Shown: positions 51,610 to 61,206 of the stretch, piece after piece
How the letters are laid out: each line of letters starts with the position of its first letter
Numbering within the stretch: the stretch's first letter is position 1
Source: Chitinophagaceae bacterium
GTDB lineage: Bacteria; Bacteroidota; Bacteroidia; Chitinophagales; Chitinophagaceae
Direction of reading: 5' to 3'
Assembly: GCA_004173355.1 (NCBI GenBank)
Contig: SEAD01000005.1
Location: 1-64,000, forward strand
Length of the DNA: 64,000 nucleotides
Program-made: the position numbers and the translations under genes
Notes under the pieces: model-generated
What the model was told of the DNA's origin: nothing
Database searches by the model: none
The model's input: the letters and a program-made list of their open reading frames with translations, nothing else

Positions 51610-52791
51610 TTACGCCTGCGACTTAGCAAGCGCCTGCAGGATATCCGCCTTTATATCATCCACATGTTCCAGCCCAACAGATATCCGGATCAGGCCGGGA
51701 CTGATCCCAACCGCCGCACGTTCCGCTTCACTCAGTTTGGAATGGGTGGTGGATGCAGGATGCGAGGCAATACTGCGGCTGTCGCCCAGGTTATTGGTCA
51801 TCGACAGCATCTCCAGCGCATCGAGGAATTTCTGTCCGGCAGTTATGCCTCCCCTGATCTCGAAACTGATAATCCCGCCACCATTTGACATCTGCTTTTT
51901 TGCAATGGCATGCTGCGGGTGCGTATCCAGGAAGGGATATTTCACCCATTCTATCGAAGCATGGCCCTGCAGTGCAGTAGCAAGTTTCAATGCATTGTCC
52001 GCATGTTTTTCCATCCGGATATACAATGTTTCCAGACTCTTGGTCAGTACCCATGCATTGAATGCACTCATCGAGGGCCCGGTATTGCGGACAAAAAGAT
52101 ACAACGGATGGATCAGCTCCTTGCGTCCGACAACCACACCACCAAGCACGCGTCCCTGGCCATCAATAAACTTGGTGGCGGAATGCAGCACAAGGTCTGC
52201 CCCGTAACTGATGGGCTGTTGTACCGCGGGTGTGGCGAAACAGTTGTCCACCACCAGCATTACGTTATTTTTTTTACACAAACCTGCTAACCATCCGAGG
52301 TCGATGATATCGAGACCCGGATTGGACGGCGTTTCCACATACAGCATCTTTGTTTCCGGGCGGAACAGCGCTTCCACGGATGCAGGTTCAGCCATGTCAA
52401 AGTAGGAATATTCGATGCCCCATTTCGGGAGAAACTTGGTAAGGATCGTATGCGTGGAACCAAATACCGCTGACGCGGAAATGATATGGTCGCCTTTCGA
52501 CAGGAATGTCATAAAGGTGGCAAATACCGCCGCCATCCCCGTTGCCGTTGCGATACCATCTTCCGCACCTTCCAATGCCGCAACCTTGGCAACAAATTCA
52601 TCCACCGTAGGATTGGAAAACCGGGAATAGATATTTACATCCAGTGAATCATCCGAAAATGCCGCGGCCATATCCGTTGCGGATTCATAGGTAAAACTGC
52701 TCGTCAGGAACATTGGCGTGGCATGTTCTTTCTGGCTGGTCTGCTCGGTCTGTAATCGGATGGCCCTGGTTTCCGGATGCTGTTTCGACAT
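51610..52791 (-). CDS. metZ: O-succinylhomoserine sulfhydrylase-like (MetZ) PLP enzyme
   Basis: The 393-residue Cys/Met-metabolism PLP enzyme has the lysine K207 in LHSATKFIDGQGRVLGG; the DGQGR segment is typical of MetZ. Other blocks are YSRFSNPTVDEFVAKVAALE and ETPSNPGLDIIDL. It would use sulfide made by the nearby CysIJ to make homocysteine. Cystathionine gamma-synthase or O-acetylhomoserine sulfhydrylase activity cannot be excluded. It is next to, but separate from, the sulfate-reduction operon. Confidence 0.85.
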   Translation of the reverse strand: MSKQHPETRAIRLQTEQTSQKEHATPMFLTSSFTYESATDMAAAFSDDSLDVNIYSRFSNPTVDEFVAKVAALEGAEDGIATATGMAAVFATFMTFLSKGDHIISASAVFGSTHTILTKFLPKWGIEYSYFDMAEPASVEALFRPETKMLYVETPSNPGLDIIDLGWLAGLCKKNNVMLVVDNCFATPAVQQPISYGADLVLHSATKFIDGQGRVLGGVVVGRKELIHPLYLFVRNTGPSMSAFNAWVLTKSLETLYIRMEKHADNALKLATALQGHASIEWVKYPFLDTHPQHAIAKKQMSNGGGIISFEIRGGITAGQKFLDALEMLSMTNNLGDSRSIASHPASTTHSKLSEAERAAVGISPGLIRISVGLEHVDDIKADILQALAKSQA

Positions 52792-52819
52792 ATACTTATT
52801 TCTGTTCTGGTAAAGAGGG

Positions 52820-52827
52820 CGAAGTTA
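52820..52827 (-). promoter_or_regulatory. -7 element TAACTTCG for metZ
   Basis: TAACTTCG on the minus strand, 28 nt before the ATG (52791). No palindrome like the one at the peroxiredoxin promoter is seen here. Confidence 0.4.
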
Positions 52828-52885
52828 CGCAAATAGCCCTTTTGGCAGGCACTGCCGATTGGTAACATTTTTGCGGATCAGGGCC

Positions 52886-53890
52886 ATGCGTTTACGGAAG
52901 TACATCATCGCCGCCATCAGCATAATCGTCCTGCTGCTGGGTTCCAGGGCGGGTTATGGACAACATGATTCCAGCATCCGGACACTGTTTCGCATCTCCC
53001 ATGACAATGACTTTATCAACTTACGCCTGAAACCTTCGGATGAAGCATACACTGCGGGTCTGCGACTCGATTATTTCAGGGTCAGGAACCAGCGGTCAGG
53101 GCTGTTTTCTTTCCTTCCCCGTGCCGGGCAGGAGTCGGTGAACACGGATGGATGGAGCCTGATGCAGGTGATGTATTCGCCAAGGGATATTGAACGCAGG
53201 ATTCCGGATTCCACCGACTATCCGTTTTCCGGCGGACTCTTTGTCACCCGTTCACTGCATTCATCCAACCCGGTGAAAAAATACAGTCTCCGTTCGGAGA
53301 TCCTGGCAGGTGTGATGGGACCGCCATCGCTGGCCAAACAATCACAGCGTTTTGTGCACCGGCTGATCGGTTATCTGGAACCACGAGGTTGGGATTACCA
53401 GTTGAAAACAGACCTCCTGCTCAACATCGGATTCACCGCCGAAAAAATGATCCATGATGCAGCGAAGGGATTTGAAATTATCGGCGGGGCGGATGCCCGT
53501 GCCGGCACCATGTACAATGCCGCTTCCGCCTATGTGATCTTCCGGGCCGGACAGCAGGAGGCGTATTTCAACGGCCTTATACCACAGGTGATGGCATCAG
53601 GCGTCTCGCGGAAAGCAAACTTCTGTTTCCTGGTGATACCCCGCGCGGAAGTGTTATTCTACAATGCCCTGATCGATGGCGGACTCCTGAGACGATGGAG
53701 CGGACGGGAAATAGCAAGGGAAAAACGTCCGGCTTTCACCACCACAGAATTCAGCCTGGGCCTGAGTTATGGCGTTTCCTTCGCATGGAAAAAAATCGGC
53801 GCCAGCGTGATGCAGCACATGATCCGCTCTGCCACGGAAGACCTCGGACTGCAGGAGTTCGGGAATATCTCGGTTTATTTCAGTTTCTGA
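52886..53890 (+). CDS. LpxR-family lipid A deacylase, outer membrane
   Basis: The 334-residue protein has a signal peptide ending near GYGQ and the LpxR (DUF2219) blocks ISHDNDFINLRLKPSDEAYTAGLRL (shown in parts, active-site N/D), YPFSGGLFV, GPPSLAKQSQRFVHRLIG with the conserved His, and the barrel end ISVYFSF. LpxR removes the 3'-acyloxyacyl chain of lipid A in Salmonella; that activity is inferred here. The start at 52886 begins the signal peptide. It converges with the sulfur operon, 4 nt apart. Confidence 0.82.
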   Translation: MRLRKYIIAAISIIVLLLGSRAGYGQHDSSIRTLFRISHDNDFINLRLKPSDEAYTAGLRLDYFRVRNQRSGLFSFLPRAGQESVNTDGWSLMQVMYSPRDIERRIPDSTDYPFSGGLFVTRSLHSSNPVKKYSLRSEILAGVMGPPSLAKQSQRFVHRLIGYLEPRGWDYQLKTDLLLNIGFTAEKMIHDAAKGFEIIGGADARAGTMYNAASAYVIFRAGQQEAYFNGLIPQVMASGVSRKANFCFLVIPRAEVLFYNALIDGGLLRRWSGREIAREKRPAFTTTEFSLGLSYGVSFAWKKIGASVMQHMIRSATEDLGLQEFGNISVYFSF

Positions 53891-53894
53891 AAAA

Positions 53895-55415
53895 TTAACT
53901 GATTGCTTTTACCAGGATTACCGTACTCCATACAATGACAATAATACCCAACAGGATAAATGAACTCTTGCGGGGAAGTTTGCCCTGGAGTTTTGCGGCT
54001 ATCGGGGCAGCAATCAGCCCACCGATGATCAGCGCAATAATCACCTGCCAGTGCTGCACACCCATCAGCGTAAAGAATGTCAGCGCGCTGGCGAGTGTCA
54101 CAAAAAATTCGGTAAGACTCACCGTTCCCACCACATACCTGGGCGTTCGGCCCTTGGTGATAAGGGTGGATGTAACAATCGGTCCCCAGCCGCCGCCACC
54201 AAAGCTGTCGAAGAACCCGCCCACGCCGGCCAGCCATCCATACCGTTTGAATTTTTTCTTTGGGGTTTTGGTACGGAACGCATTCATGAAGATTTTTATA
54301 CCCAGTATAAATGTATAAGCTGCCATGATCGGCCGCACATAACGGATATGTGTTTCGCCAAATTTAAAAAGCAGGTAGGCTCCAATAATAGCACCGATCA
54401 CTCCGGGGATCACAATCGCCCTGAACAATTTTTTATTTACGTTACCGAAACGGTAATGGCTGTAACCTGAAGCCCCGCTGGCAAACATTTCCGCAGTATG
54501 GATACTGCCGCTGACGGCTGCCGGTGGTACATTCGCCGACATCAGCACGATTGAACTCGTAACCCCGTACCCCATGCTGGTAGCTCCATCCACAAGTTGT
54601 GCGAGGAAACCTGCAAGCAGGATCCACGGGAAATTTTTATCAAGATTGCGAATCACCGAAAGCAGGTTGTCGCCCAGCTCCGCAAATGGTACATACGAAA
54701 GGAAAAAGTGTCCGACCAGCATCAATGCAAATCCCACAACCGAATAGGTGGCTATGCGTTTCCATTTGCGTTCACCCGAGGCATTGCGGTCTTCCACCAG
54801 CACCCGGGTAATATTATTCAGCCTCTTTACTTTGGCTTCAAAATTTCCGTTCATCCGGTTGCGTACCTGGTGAAGGTTGTCAATTACTTCATCGAGCTCT
54901 GCGGGGAGCGACTGGTTCAGCACTTCCTTGATACGTTTGGCAGCCGTTGGCGACTTCCCGTTTGTGGAGATGGCGATTTTCAGGTTTCCTTTCTGGACAA
55001 TACTGCCGAGGTAAAAATCACAGAGGGCCGGCGTGTCGGCCACATTAAGCAGCACGCCCTGCTGATCGGCCAGCAGCCGGATCTCTTCATGCAGCTTTCG
55101 GTTATCGGTAGCCAGTATCGCGATGTCCTTCCCATCGAGGTCGGTCACTTCAAATGCACGTTGTTCAATATGGCAGCCGGGATAATCCGCCACAAACGCG
55201 CGCAGCTCATCGCGGACCAGCGGTGCCACGATCGTGATCCGTGCGTGTTCCGCGTTGGCAAGCAGGGAGTGCAGTTTTTCCAGCGCCACATTCCCGCCAC
55301 CCACGAGTAATGTCTGCAGTTGTTCCAGTTTCAGGAATACCGGGTACAGGGGGTTCTTACCCGATGTATCCGGTGTCTGCGCAGCTGTTTCTTTATGATC
55401 AACAGATCCGTCCAT
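53895..55415 (-). CDS. Fusion of precorrin-2 dehydrogenase (siroheme) and TauE/SafE permease
   Basis: A 506-residue two-part protein. Residues ~20-220 are a CysG-B/Met8-like NAD-binding domain (LLVGGGNVALEKLHSLL, AILATDNRKLHEEI, CDFYLGSIVQKGNLKIAIST), which oxidises precorrin-2 and may insert iron. Residues ~223-506 have about eight membrane helices and TSUP signatures (LAGFLAQLVDGATSMGYGV, GVGGFFDSFGGGGWGPIVTS), likely a sulfite or other sulfur-anion permease. It is the last gene of the sulfur operon, 3 nt after cysI. The SUMT partner enzyme is encoded upstream. Confidence 0.88.
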   Translation of the reverse strand: MDGSVDHKETAAQTPDTSGKNPLYPVFLKLEQLQTLLVGGGNVALEKLHSLLANAEHARITIVAPLVRDELRAFVADYPGCHIEQRAFEVTDLDGKDIAILATDNRKLHEEIRLLADQQGVLLNVADTPALCDFYLGSIVQKGNLKIAISTNGKSPTAAKRIKEVLNQSLPAELDEVIDNLHQVRNRMNGNFEAKVKRLNNITRVLVEDRNASGERKWKRIATYSVVGFALMLVGHFFLSYVPFAELGDNLLSVIRNLDKNFPWILLAGFLAQLVDGATSMGYGVTSSIVLMSANVPPAAVSGSIHTAEMFASGASGYSHYRFGNVNKKLFRAIVIPGVIGAIIGAYLLFKFGETHIRYVRPIMAAYTFILGIKIFMNAFRTKTPKKKFKRYGWLAGVGGFFDSFGGGGWGPIVTSTLITKGRTPRYVVGTVSLTEFFVTLASALTFFTLMGVQHWQVIIALIIGGLIAAPIAAKLQGKLPRKSSFILLGIIVIVWSTVILVKAIS

Positions 55416-55418
55416 TGG

Positions 55419-57083
55419 TTAAACCAGTTTTTCCCTCGTGACAAAATCACCAAATGTTTCGTGCTCCAGCCGTTTTGCCTTATAGCTCCCGAAGAGCTGA
55501 TCGAGTTCCTGCAAAATAGCGGACTCATCGAGACTTTCCCTGTATTTGGTATTAAGGCGTTCACCCAGCCGGTCGCCACCGATATGCAGGTTGTACTCCC
55601 CGTAACCCGTACCCACAAAACCAATCTCGGCAAGGGGTGAACGGCCGCAGCCATTCGGGCATCCGGTCATGCGGACGGTGATTTCCTCTTCACTGATGGC
55701 ATGTTTCTCCAGCAGTGGTTCAATGCGGTCGATCAGCGCCGGGAGGTATCGCTGTGCCTCTGCAAGCGCAAGCGGGCAGGTATTGAATGCCACACAGGCC
55801 ATCGAGTTGCGACGCATTGCCCCGGCCTTACCGGTATGGGTGTCGAGCCCGAACTCCTGCAGGATTTCCTGTACACTATTTTTATCCTCCGGCTTCACAT
55901 CGCTGATGATCACATTCTGGTTGGCTGTAAAACGGAAGTTGGCTTTGCCCGAAGCGGCTACAGCCAGCAATCCTGATTTCAGCGGGGTTGTTTCATCCAC
56001 GATGCGGCCATTCTCCACAAACAGGGTGTAATGCCAGTTGCCAAGATGATCCTGCTCCCATCCGTAATAGTCACGTCGCTCTGTAAAAAGGTAATCACGG
56101 GGCGGGGCCAGTTCAAAACCACATCGCTTTTCCAGTTCGGCCCGGAGAACATCCACACCCATTGTATCAATCGTGTATTTGAGCCGCGCCAGCTTGCGGT
56201 CCGAGCGGTTCCCGAAATCGCGCTGGATCGTGATGATCTCGTATACCGCCTTCAGGATTTTTTCTTCCGTATCAACGAAACCGAGCATGCTGGCCAGTCG
56301 CGCGTACGTGTCCGGGTTACCGTGGGTGGCACTCAGGCCGCCACCCGCAGCGATATTGAAACCTTTCAATTCATTGTTTTCGATCACTGCGATAAGACCG
56401 ATATCATTTGAAAATACATCCACATCATTGTTTGGCGGGATGGCAATGGCAATTTTGAATTTGCGTGGCAGGTACCGTTCCTGGTACAGCGGATCTTCTT
56501 CCTGTTTTTTATCCGCGATCTTTTCCTGGTCGAGCCAGATTTCATAGTAGGCATTGGTTTTGGGCAATGCCATTTCGCTGATCAGGTCGGCATAACGGAA
56601 CACCTGTGCATGCAGGGCCGACTGTTTCGGATGCGAGGAACAGGTCACATTGCGGTTCACATCCCCGCAGGCCGCTATGGAATCAAGTTCAAGTGTATTG
56701 AAGGATTTGATGGTTGGTTTGATGGACGACTTCAGGATCCCGTGCAGCTGCACTGTCTGGCGCGTGGTCACTTTGATCACACCGGTGGAATGTTCTCCTG
56801 CCACATGATGCAGGCCCGTCCATTGTTCCGGGGTCAGGAACCCACCGGGCAAACGCAGCCGGATCATGTAGGAAAAAAGCCATTCCAGTTTTTTGGTGCT
56901 TCTTTCCGCCCGCCGGTCGCGGTCGTCCTGCTGGTACAGCCCATGGAATTTGATGAGTGACTGGTCATCCTCATACAGCGCACCCGTGAGCCCGTTCTCG
57001 AGGCTACCGGCCAGCGTACCGCGCAGGCCATCGCTGGCAGTTTTGATCCGTTCAACCGGTGATAGGTTTTTTTTCGCGCTCAT
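55419..57083 (-). CDS. cysI: Assimilatory sulfite reductase hemoprotein
   Basis: The 554-residue siroheme/[4Fe-4S] enzyme reduces sulfite to sulfide. Cluster cysteines C430 and C436 (ACVAFNTC) and C475 and C479 (GCPNGCG) are present, and two ferredoxin-like halves with TTRQTVQLHGI and CGDVNRNVTCSSHP. Nitrite reductase is a related possibility, but the cys context favours sulfite. It lies 12 nt after cysJ and 3 nt before the siroheme-permease fusion gene. Confidence 0.93.
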   Translation of the reverse strand: MSAKKNLSPVERIKTASDGLRGTLAGSLENGLTGALYEDDQSLIKFHGLYQQDDRDRRAERSTKKLEWLFSYMIRLRLPGGFLTPEQWTGLHHVAGEHSTGVIKVTTRQTVQLHGILKSSIKPTIKSFNTLELDSIAACGDVNRNVTCSSHPKQSALHAQVFRYADLISEMALPKTNAYYEIWLDQEKIADKKQEEDPLYQERYLPRKFKIAIAIPPNNDVDVFSNDIGLIAVIENNELKGFNIAAGGGLSATHGNPDTYARLASMLGFVDTEEKILKAVYEIITIQRDFGNRSDRKLARLKYTIDTMGVDVLRAELEKRCGFELAPPRDYLFTERRDYYGWEQDHLGNWHYTLFVENGRIVDETTPLKSGLLAVAASGKANFRFTANQNVIISDVKPEDKNSVQEILQEFGLDTHTGKAGAMRRNSMACVAFNTCPLALAEAQRYLPALIDRIEPLLEKHAISEEEITVRMTGCPNGCGRSPLAEIGFVGTGYGEYNLHIGGDRLGERLNTKYRESLDESAILQELDQLFGSYKAKRLEHETFGDFVTREKLV

Positions 57084-57095
57084 TATCCGTTGGGT

Positions 57096-58913
57096 TTAAT
57101 AGACATCTGTCTGGTACCTGTTCTCCTTATCCATCCTGTCGAGATAGGCTTTTGCTTCTTCCTCACTCAGCTGGCCCTCCTGCCCGATGATTTTCAGCAG
57201 GCATGCTTCCACGTCTTTTGACATCGGGTCCTTGGTGCCGCTGACATACACATGAGCCCCTGCTTCCATCCACTCGTACAGCTCCGCTGCATTGGCCAGC
57301 ATCCGGTGCTGCACGTATACCTTATGTTCCTGGTCGCGGGAAAACGCGAGATTTATTTTTTCGAGGACACCTGTTTCCACAAATGCCTGGATTTCGGACT
57401 GGTAAAGGAAATCGGTCAGGAAATGGCGTTCACCAAAGAACAGCCAGTTGCGCCCGTCCGCGCCTGTTGCATCGCGTTCAGCCAGGAATGACCGGAATGG
57501 CGCAATGCCGGTACCCGGACCAATCATGATCATCGGTGTGCCGCCACTGGCGGGCATCTTGAAGTTTTTCTCGCGATGCACATAAAACGTAAGCGGGGTG
57601 CCTGCGGGCTGGTCGCCGAGGAACTCGCTGCAGAGACCGAAGCGTTGTTCATCTTCTGCCATAAAGCGGTCCCTCGCCACGGTGATGTGTACTTCCTCCT
57701 TCCCATGTGCCGATGGCGAGGAAGCAACTGTATACAGCCGTGGTGCAATCGGTAAAAGGATTTTTATTACTTCCCTGAACTGCCCCGTATCCGCAACAGG
57801 GTAAATGCGGAGCAGGTCCACCAGGTCCATCCGTACGTCGGGGATCGTATGCCCGGTTATTGCTGCATATTTTTTTACCGTGTTACCCATGAGGTAGCAC
57901 ACATTCACATGCCGGGTGAGTAACTCCTCCAGCGGTGCCGCGAGCCTAGACGCCTGCAGTTCCTCTGTACCGGGCAGGCCGGAAAGGGCGATGATCCTTG
58001 CCACTACATCCGGCCGGTTGCGCGGCACGATGCCAATGGTATCCCCGCATTCATACGTCACCTCTTCCTCCGTGCTGATCTCGATATGGTAAGTCTGTTT
58101 CTCCGATCCATGGTCGTTCAGCACGATATTGCTGCTGATCCGGCCATCATAATATTTTTTGCCGGCGGGTTTTTTTGCTGCCGGTGTTGCGCCATTTGCT
58201 GCCGGTATTGAACCCACAGGGGATGTTATGCCCGTCTGTACACCTGTCACGGCGCCGGCACCGGCGGCAAGTACGGCAGTTTTTGAAGGCTGTGTCACGG
58301 TACCCGCGCGGCCGGCGATCTCCATCACTTTTTCAAACCAGGCTGCGGCATCTTCTTCGTAATCGACATCACATCGCTGGATCCCGAGTACGCGTGTAGC
58401 CCCGTGTTTTTCAAAAGCTGCGTCCACATCCTCACCGGTTTTGCAGTACAGCGGATACGAAGTGTCACCGAGTGCCAGTACCGAATATTTTATATTGGGA
58501 AGTGTCAGTGTTTTTTCCATCAGCTGGTCGTAGAAAGCTTTTGCAGGAATCGGCGGTTCCCCTTCCCCCTGTGTGCTGATGATCACGAAAAAATGATCTT
58601 CCTTGCTGAGGTCTGCGAACCGGTAATTATCCAGCCCGGCAAGCCGGAAATTCAGGCCTTTCTTTTTTGCTGCGGCCACGAGTTTGCCCGCCAGTTTTTT
58701 TGCATTCCCGGTTTCGGTACCATATGCGAGCACCAGTTTCGCGGGTGCCTGCGTGAATCCTGCCGCAGGAGCCACATCCTCCGGTGCCGGTGGGTGTACG
58801 CCGGAAGCCGGTTGCAGTAATCCGGAAAAATAGCCATTCACCCAGCTGATTTCCTCGCGGGTCAGGTTGGTGAGCAGCTCCTCCAGCAGTTTCTTTTTTT
58901 CCTCGTTCAGCAT
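57096..58913 (-). CDS. cysJ: Sulfite reductase flavoprotein subunit
   Basis: The 605-residue protein passes electrons from NADPH to CysI. A short helical N-terminus is followed by a flavodoxin domain (about 58-200, FMN loop TETGNA 66-71), an Ala/Pro-rich linker, then the FAD-binding region (RLYTVASSPSAHGKEEVHI) and the NADPH domain (MIGPGTGIAPFRSFLAERDA, YVSGTKDPM). The domain order matches CysJ and related diflavin reductases. Adjacent genes support sulfite reduction. Confidence 0.93.
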   Translation of the reverse strand: MLNEEKKKLLEELLTNLTREEISWVNGYFSGLLQPASGVHPPAPEDVAPAAGFTQAPAKLVLAYGTETGNAKKLAGKLVAAAKKKGLNFRLAGLDNYRFADLSKEDHFFVIISTQGEGEPPIPAKAFYDQLMEKTLTLPNIKYSVLALGDTSYPLYCKTGEDVDAAFEKHGATRVLGIQRCDVDYEEDAAAWFEKVMEIAGRAGTVTQPSKTAVLAAGAGAVTGVQTGITSPVGSIPAANGATPAAKKPAGKKYYDGRISSNIVLNDHGSEKQTYHIEISTEEEVTYECGDTIGIVPRNRPDVVARIIALSGLPGTEELQASRLAAPLEELLTRHVNVCYLMGNTVKKYAAITGHTIPDVRMDLVDLLRIYPVADTGQFREVIKILLPIAPRLYTVASSPSAHGKEEVHITVARDRFMAEDEQRFGLCSEFLGDQPAGTPLTFYVHREKNFKMPASGGTPMIMIGPGTGIAPFRSFLAERDATGADGRNWLFFGERHFLTDFLYQSEIQAFVETGVLEKINLAFSRDQEHKVYVQHRMLANAAELYEWMEAGAHVYVSGTKDPMSKDVEACLLKIIGQEGQLSEEEAKAYLDRMDKENRYQTDVY

Positions 58914-58925
58914 AGCATGGATGGA

Positions 58926-59744
58926 TTAGACTGCGGCGCGTTGCAATGACTCAACCGGGTTGAAATAGGGTTCCTGGCTGTTGCTGTTGCGGATCCAGGC
59001 GAACTGTTCATGCAGGGCCACCACCTTGCCGATGATCAGCAGGGAGGGGGATGCAAATTCACGGTCGCCGATTTCCTCTTTGTAGCGATAGATATTGGCC
59101 ACATGTACATTCTGTAAACGTGTGGTTGCCTGTTCCACCACCGCCATATATTTATCCGAGGTGATACCATGCCGTTGCAGGTTCGCCACAATATCATGCA
59201 GGGTACCGGTGCTCATATAAAACACGAGTGTATCATCGGTGTCTGCGAGGTCCTGCCAGTATTTTGCTTCGAGTATATCTGTTTTGTAGAAAGTGAGGAA
59301 CCGTATGGCAGTGGAATAGTTGCGCGCGGTAAGCGGGATACCAGCATAGGCCGCTGCACCGAAGGCAGCAGAGATGCCTGGTATGATTTCGTAGGGGATA
59401 TTGTTCTCCACGAGTGTCTGCAGTTCATCCAGGAGGTTGCCGAACACCGATACATCACCACCTTTCAGCCGTACCACGGTGCGGCCGGCGAGACTATGCT
59501 CCACCATCAGCTCATTGATATGTTTCTGGGGTGTTGAACTGCCATAACGTCCCTGTTTGCCCACACAGATAATTTCTGCACCGGGGTTCACATATTCGCT
59601 GAGGATCTCCGGACTCACCAGCCTGTCTGTCAGGACAACATCCGCTTTCTGGAGGGCGCGGACGGCCTTTACGGAAATCAGTCCGGGGTCACCGGGACCG
59701 GCACCGGCCAGTATCACTTTTCCTGTCAGTCGTGGAACCTGCAT
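58926..59744 (-). CDS. cobA: Uroporphyrinogen-III C-methyltransferase (SUMT)
   Basis: The 272-residue methyltransferase converts uroporphyrinogen III to precorrin-2, the first siroheme step. LAGAGPGDPGLIS (about 12-24), VVRLKGGDVSVFGN, GIPLTAR and STGTLHD are conserved. In E. coli this domain is part of CysG; here the later step sits in the fusion protein at 53.9-55.4 kb. It lies between cysN and cysJ in the operon. The name cobA is by homology; siroheme rather than cobalamin is the likely product. Confidence 0.93.
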   Translation of the reverse strand: MQVPRLTGKVILAGAGPGDPGLISVKAVRALQKADVVLTDRLVSPEILSEYVNPGAEIICVGKQGRYGSSTPQKHINELMVEHSLAGRTVVRLKGGDVSVFGNLLDELQTLVENNIPYEIIPGISAAFGAAAYAGIPLTARNYSTAIRFLTFYKTDILEAKYWQDLADTDDTLVFYMSTGTLHDIVANLQRHGITSDKYMAVVEQATTRLQNVHVANIYRYKEEIGDREFASPSLLIIGKVVALHEQFAWIRNSNSQEPYFNPVESLQRAAV

Positions 59745-59782
59745 AGTCTACTTTTTTTATCGGGATATTCTGCAAAAAAAAT

Positions 59783-61024
59783 TTACTGCAGCAGCACGGC
59801 TGCCACAGTACTGTTACTTGTTTCGTCCACCAGGATGGCGTTGCCGTTGGAGCCAATGGCTTCATACGGATCGAACACCAGCGGTGATGCGGTTTTCATC
59901 TTTACCTTCACTACTTCGTTCAGTTTCACCCCGCCTTCCACCGGTTGCTGGTCAAGCGAATTCACATCCAGTTTATATTCGATCGATTTCACCACCACCC
60001 GCAGCAACCTGCTGTTGTGCTGGATATAATATTTGTTGCCTGCGAGCAGGGGTTTTTCATCCATCCAGCAGAGCAGTGCATCAAATTCGTTGCTCACCCT
60101 TGGTTTATTATCGCTGCTCACGATACTGTCGCCCCGGCTGACATCCACATCATCGGCCAGTTGTATCACTGCGGCCTGCGGTGCAAATACTTCCGCCACT
60201 TCAGCGCCAGCCACTTCCAGTTTTGCGATGGTGGTTTCGGTACCTGCAGGCAGTACGGTCACTTTATCCCCTGTTTTATAAATCCCGCTGATAACCTTAC
60301 CGGCATATCCCCGGTAATCGTGCAGCTCTTCTGTCTGCGGGCGGATGACCAGTTGTACCTGGAACCGCGGGTCCACCAGGTTGATATCATTGTCCACCTC
60401 TACTTCCTCCAGTACTTCCAGTAAAGGTTTGCCTTCGTACCAGCTGAAGGTCTGCGAACGGTCCACGATATTGTCACCATTGAGTGCACTGATCGGGATA
60501 TAGGTAATGTCTTTCAATCCAAGCTGGCGGGCCACCTCGGCATAGTCAATAATGATATTGTTGTACACATCCTGCGAGTGGCCAACGAGGTCCATCTTGT
60601 TGATCGCAACCACCACGTGCGGGATGCGCAGCAGGGAGGCGATGATGGAATGGCGGCGGGTCTGTTCCACCACACCCTGCCGGGCGTCCACCAGGATGAT
60701 GATCAGGTTGGCATTGGAGGCACCGGTGACCATGTTGCGCGTGTACTGCACGTGTCCCGGGGCATCGGCAATGATGAACTTGCGTTTATCCGTGGCAAAG
60801 TACCGATAGGCCACATCGATGGTAATGCCCTGTTCGCGTTCGGCACGCAGTCCGTCGGTCAGCAATGCCAGGTCCACCTCACCGGCTTCCCTGTTGCGGG
60901 TCGATTTCTTTATGGCTTCCAGCTGGTCGATGAGGATGTTCTTGCTGTCGTACAGCAGGCGGCCGATAAGGGTACTCTTCCCATCGTCCACACTGCCGGC
61001 GGTTATAAATCGTAAAAGGTCCAT
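59783..61024 (-). CDS. cysN: Sulfate adenylyltransferase subunit 1 (GTPase)
   Basis: The 413-residue EF-Tu-like GTPase powers sulfate activation to APS together with CysD. The P-loop AGSVDDGKST (9-18), DAPGHVQYTRNM and NKMDL are intact, followed by two beta-barrel domains. There is no C-terminal APS-kinase (CysC) extension. It lies 155 nt after cysD, a gap filled with short repeats. Confidence 0.95.
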   Translation of the reverse strand: MDLLRFITAGSVDDGKSTLIGRLLYDSKNILIDQLEAIKKSTRNREAGEVDLALLTDGLRAEREQGITIDVAYRYFATDKRKFIIADAPGHVQYTRNMVTGASNANLIIILVDARQGVVEQTRRHSIIASLLRIPHVVVAINKMDLVGHSQDVYNNIIIDYAEVARQLGLKDITYIPISALNGDNIVDRSQTFSWYEGKPLLEVLEEVEVDNDINLVDPRFQVQLVIRPQTEELHDYRGYAGKVISGIYKTGDKVTVLPAGTETTIAKLEVAGAEVAEVFAPQAAVIQLADDVDVSRGDSIVSSDNKPRVSNEFDALLCWMDEKPLLAGNKYYIQHNSRLLRVVVKSIEYKLDVNSLDQQPVEGGVKLNEVVKVKMKTASPLVFDPYEAIGSNGNAILVDETSNSTVAAVLLQ

Positions 61025-61070
61025 TGTTTCGTTGTTTGTCGTGTATCAGGTTGTTTACAGGGGCCGGATT

Positions 61071-61206
61071 GTATCAGTCTTGCCGGGATCATTGTTCCCG
61101 GCCGGTGATCATCAGGAACAGCTATTCTTTTCCCGGCCGTCATCATGAGAAATGGTCATTCTTCTCCGGCCTGTCATCATCAGAAATAGCCATTCTTTTT
61201 CCTGTC
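61071..61206. repeat. 34-bp tandem repeats derived from the end of cysD
   Basis: Units begin at 61105, 61139 and 61173 (period 34), with a degenerate fourth from 61071. The last unit covers the final codons and stop of cysD; the first full unit matches it at 27 of 34 positions. A hairpin (GCCGGGA 61082-61088 with TCCCGGC 61096-61102) lies in the degenerate unit, between cysD and cysN. Confidence 0.8.
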
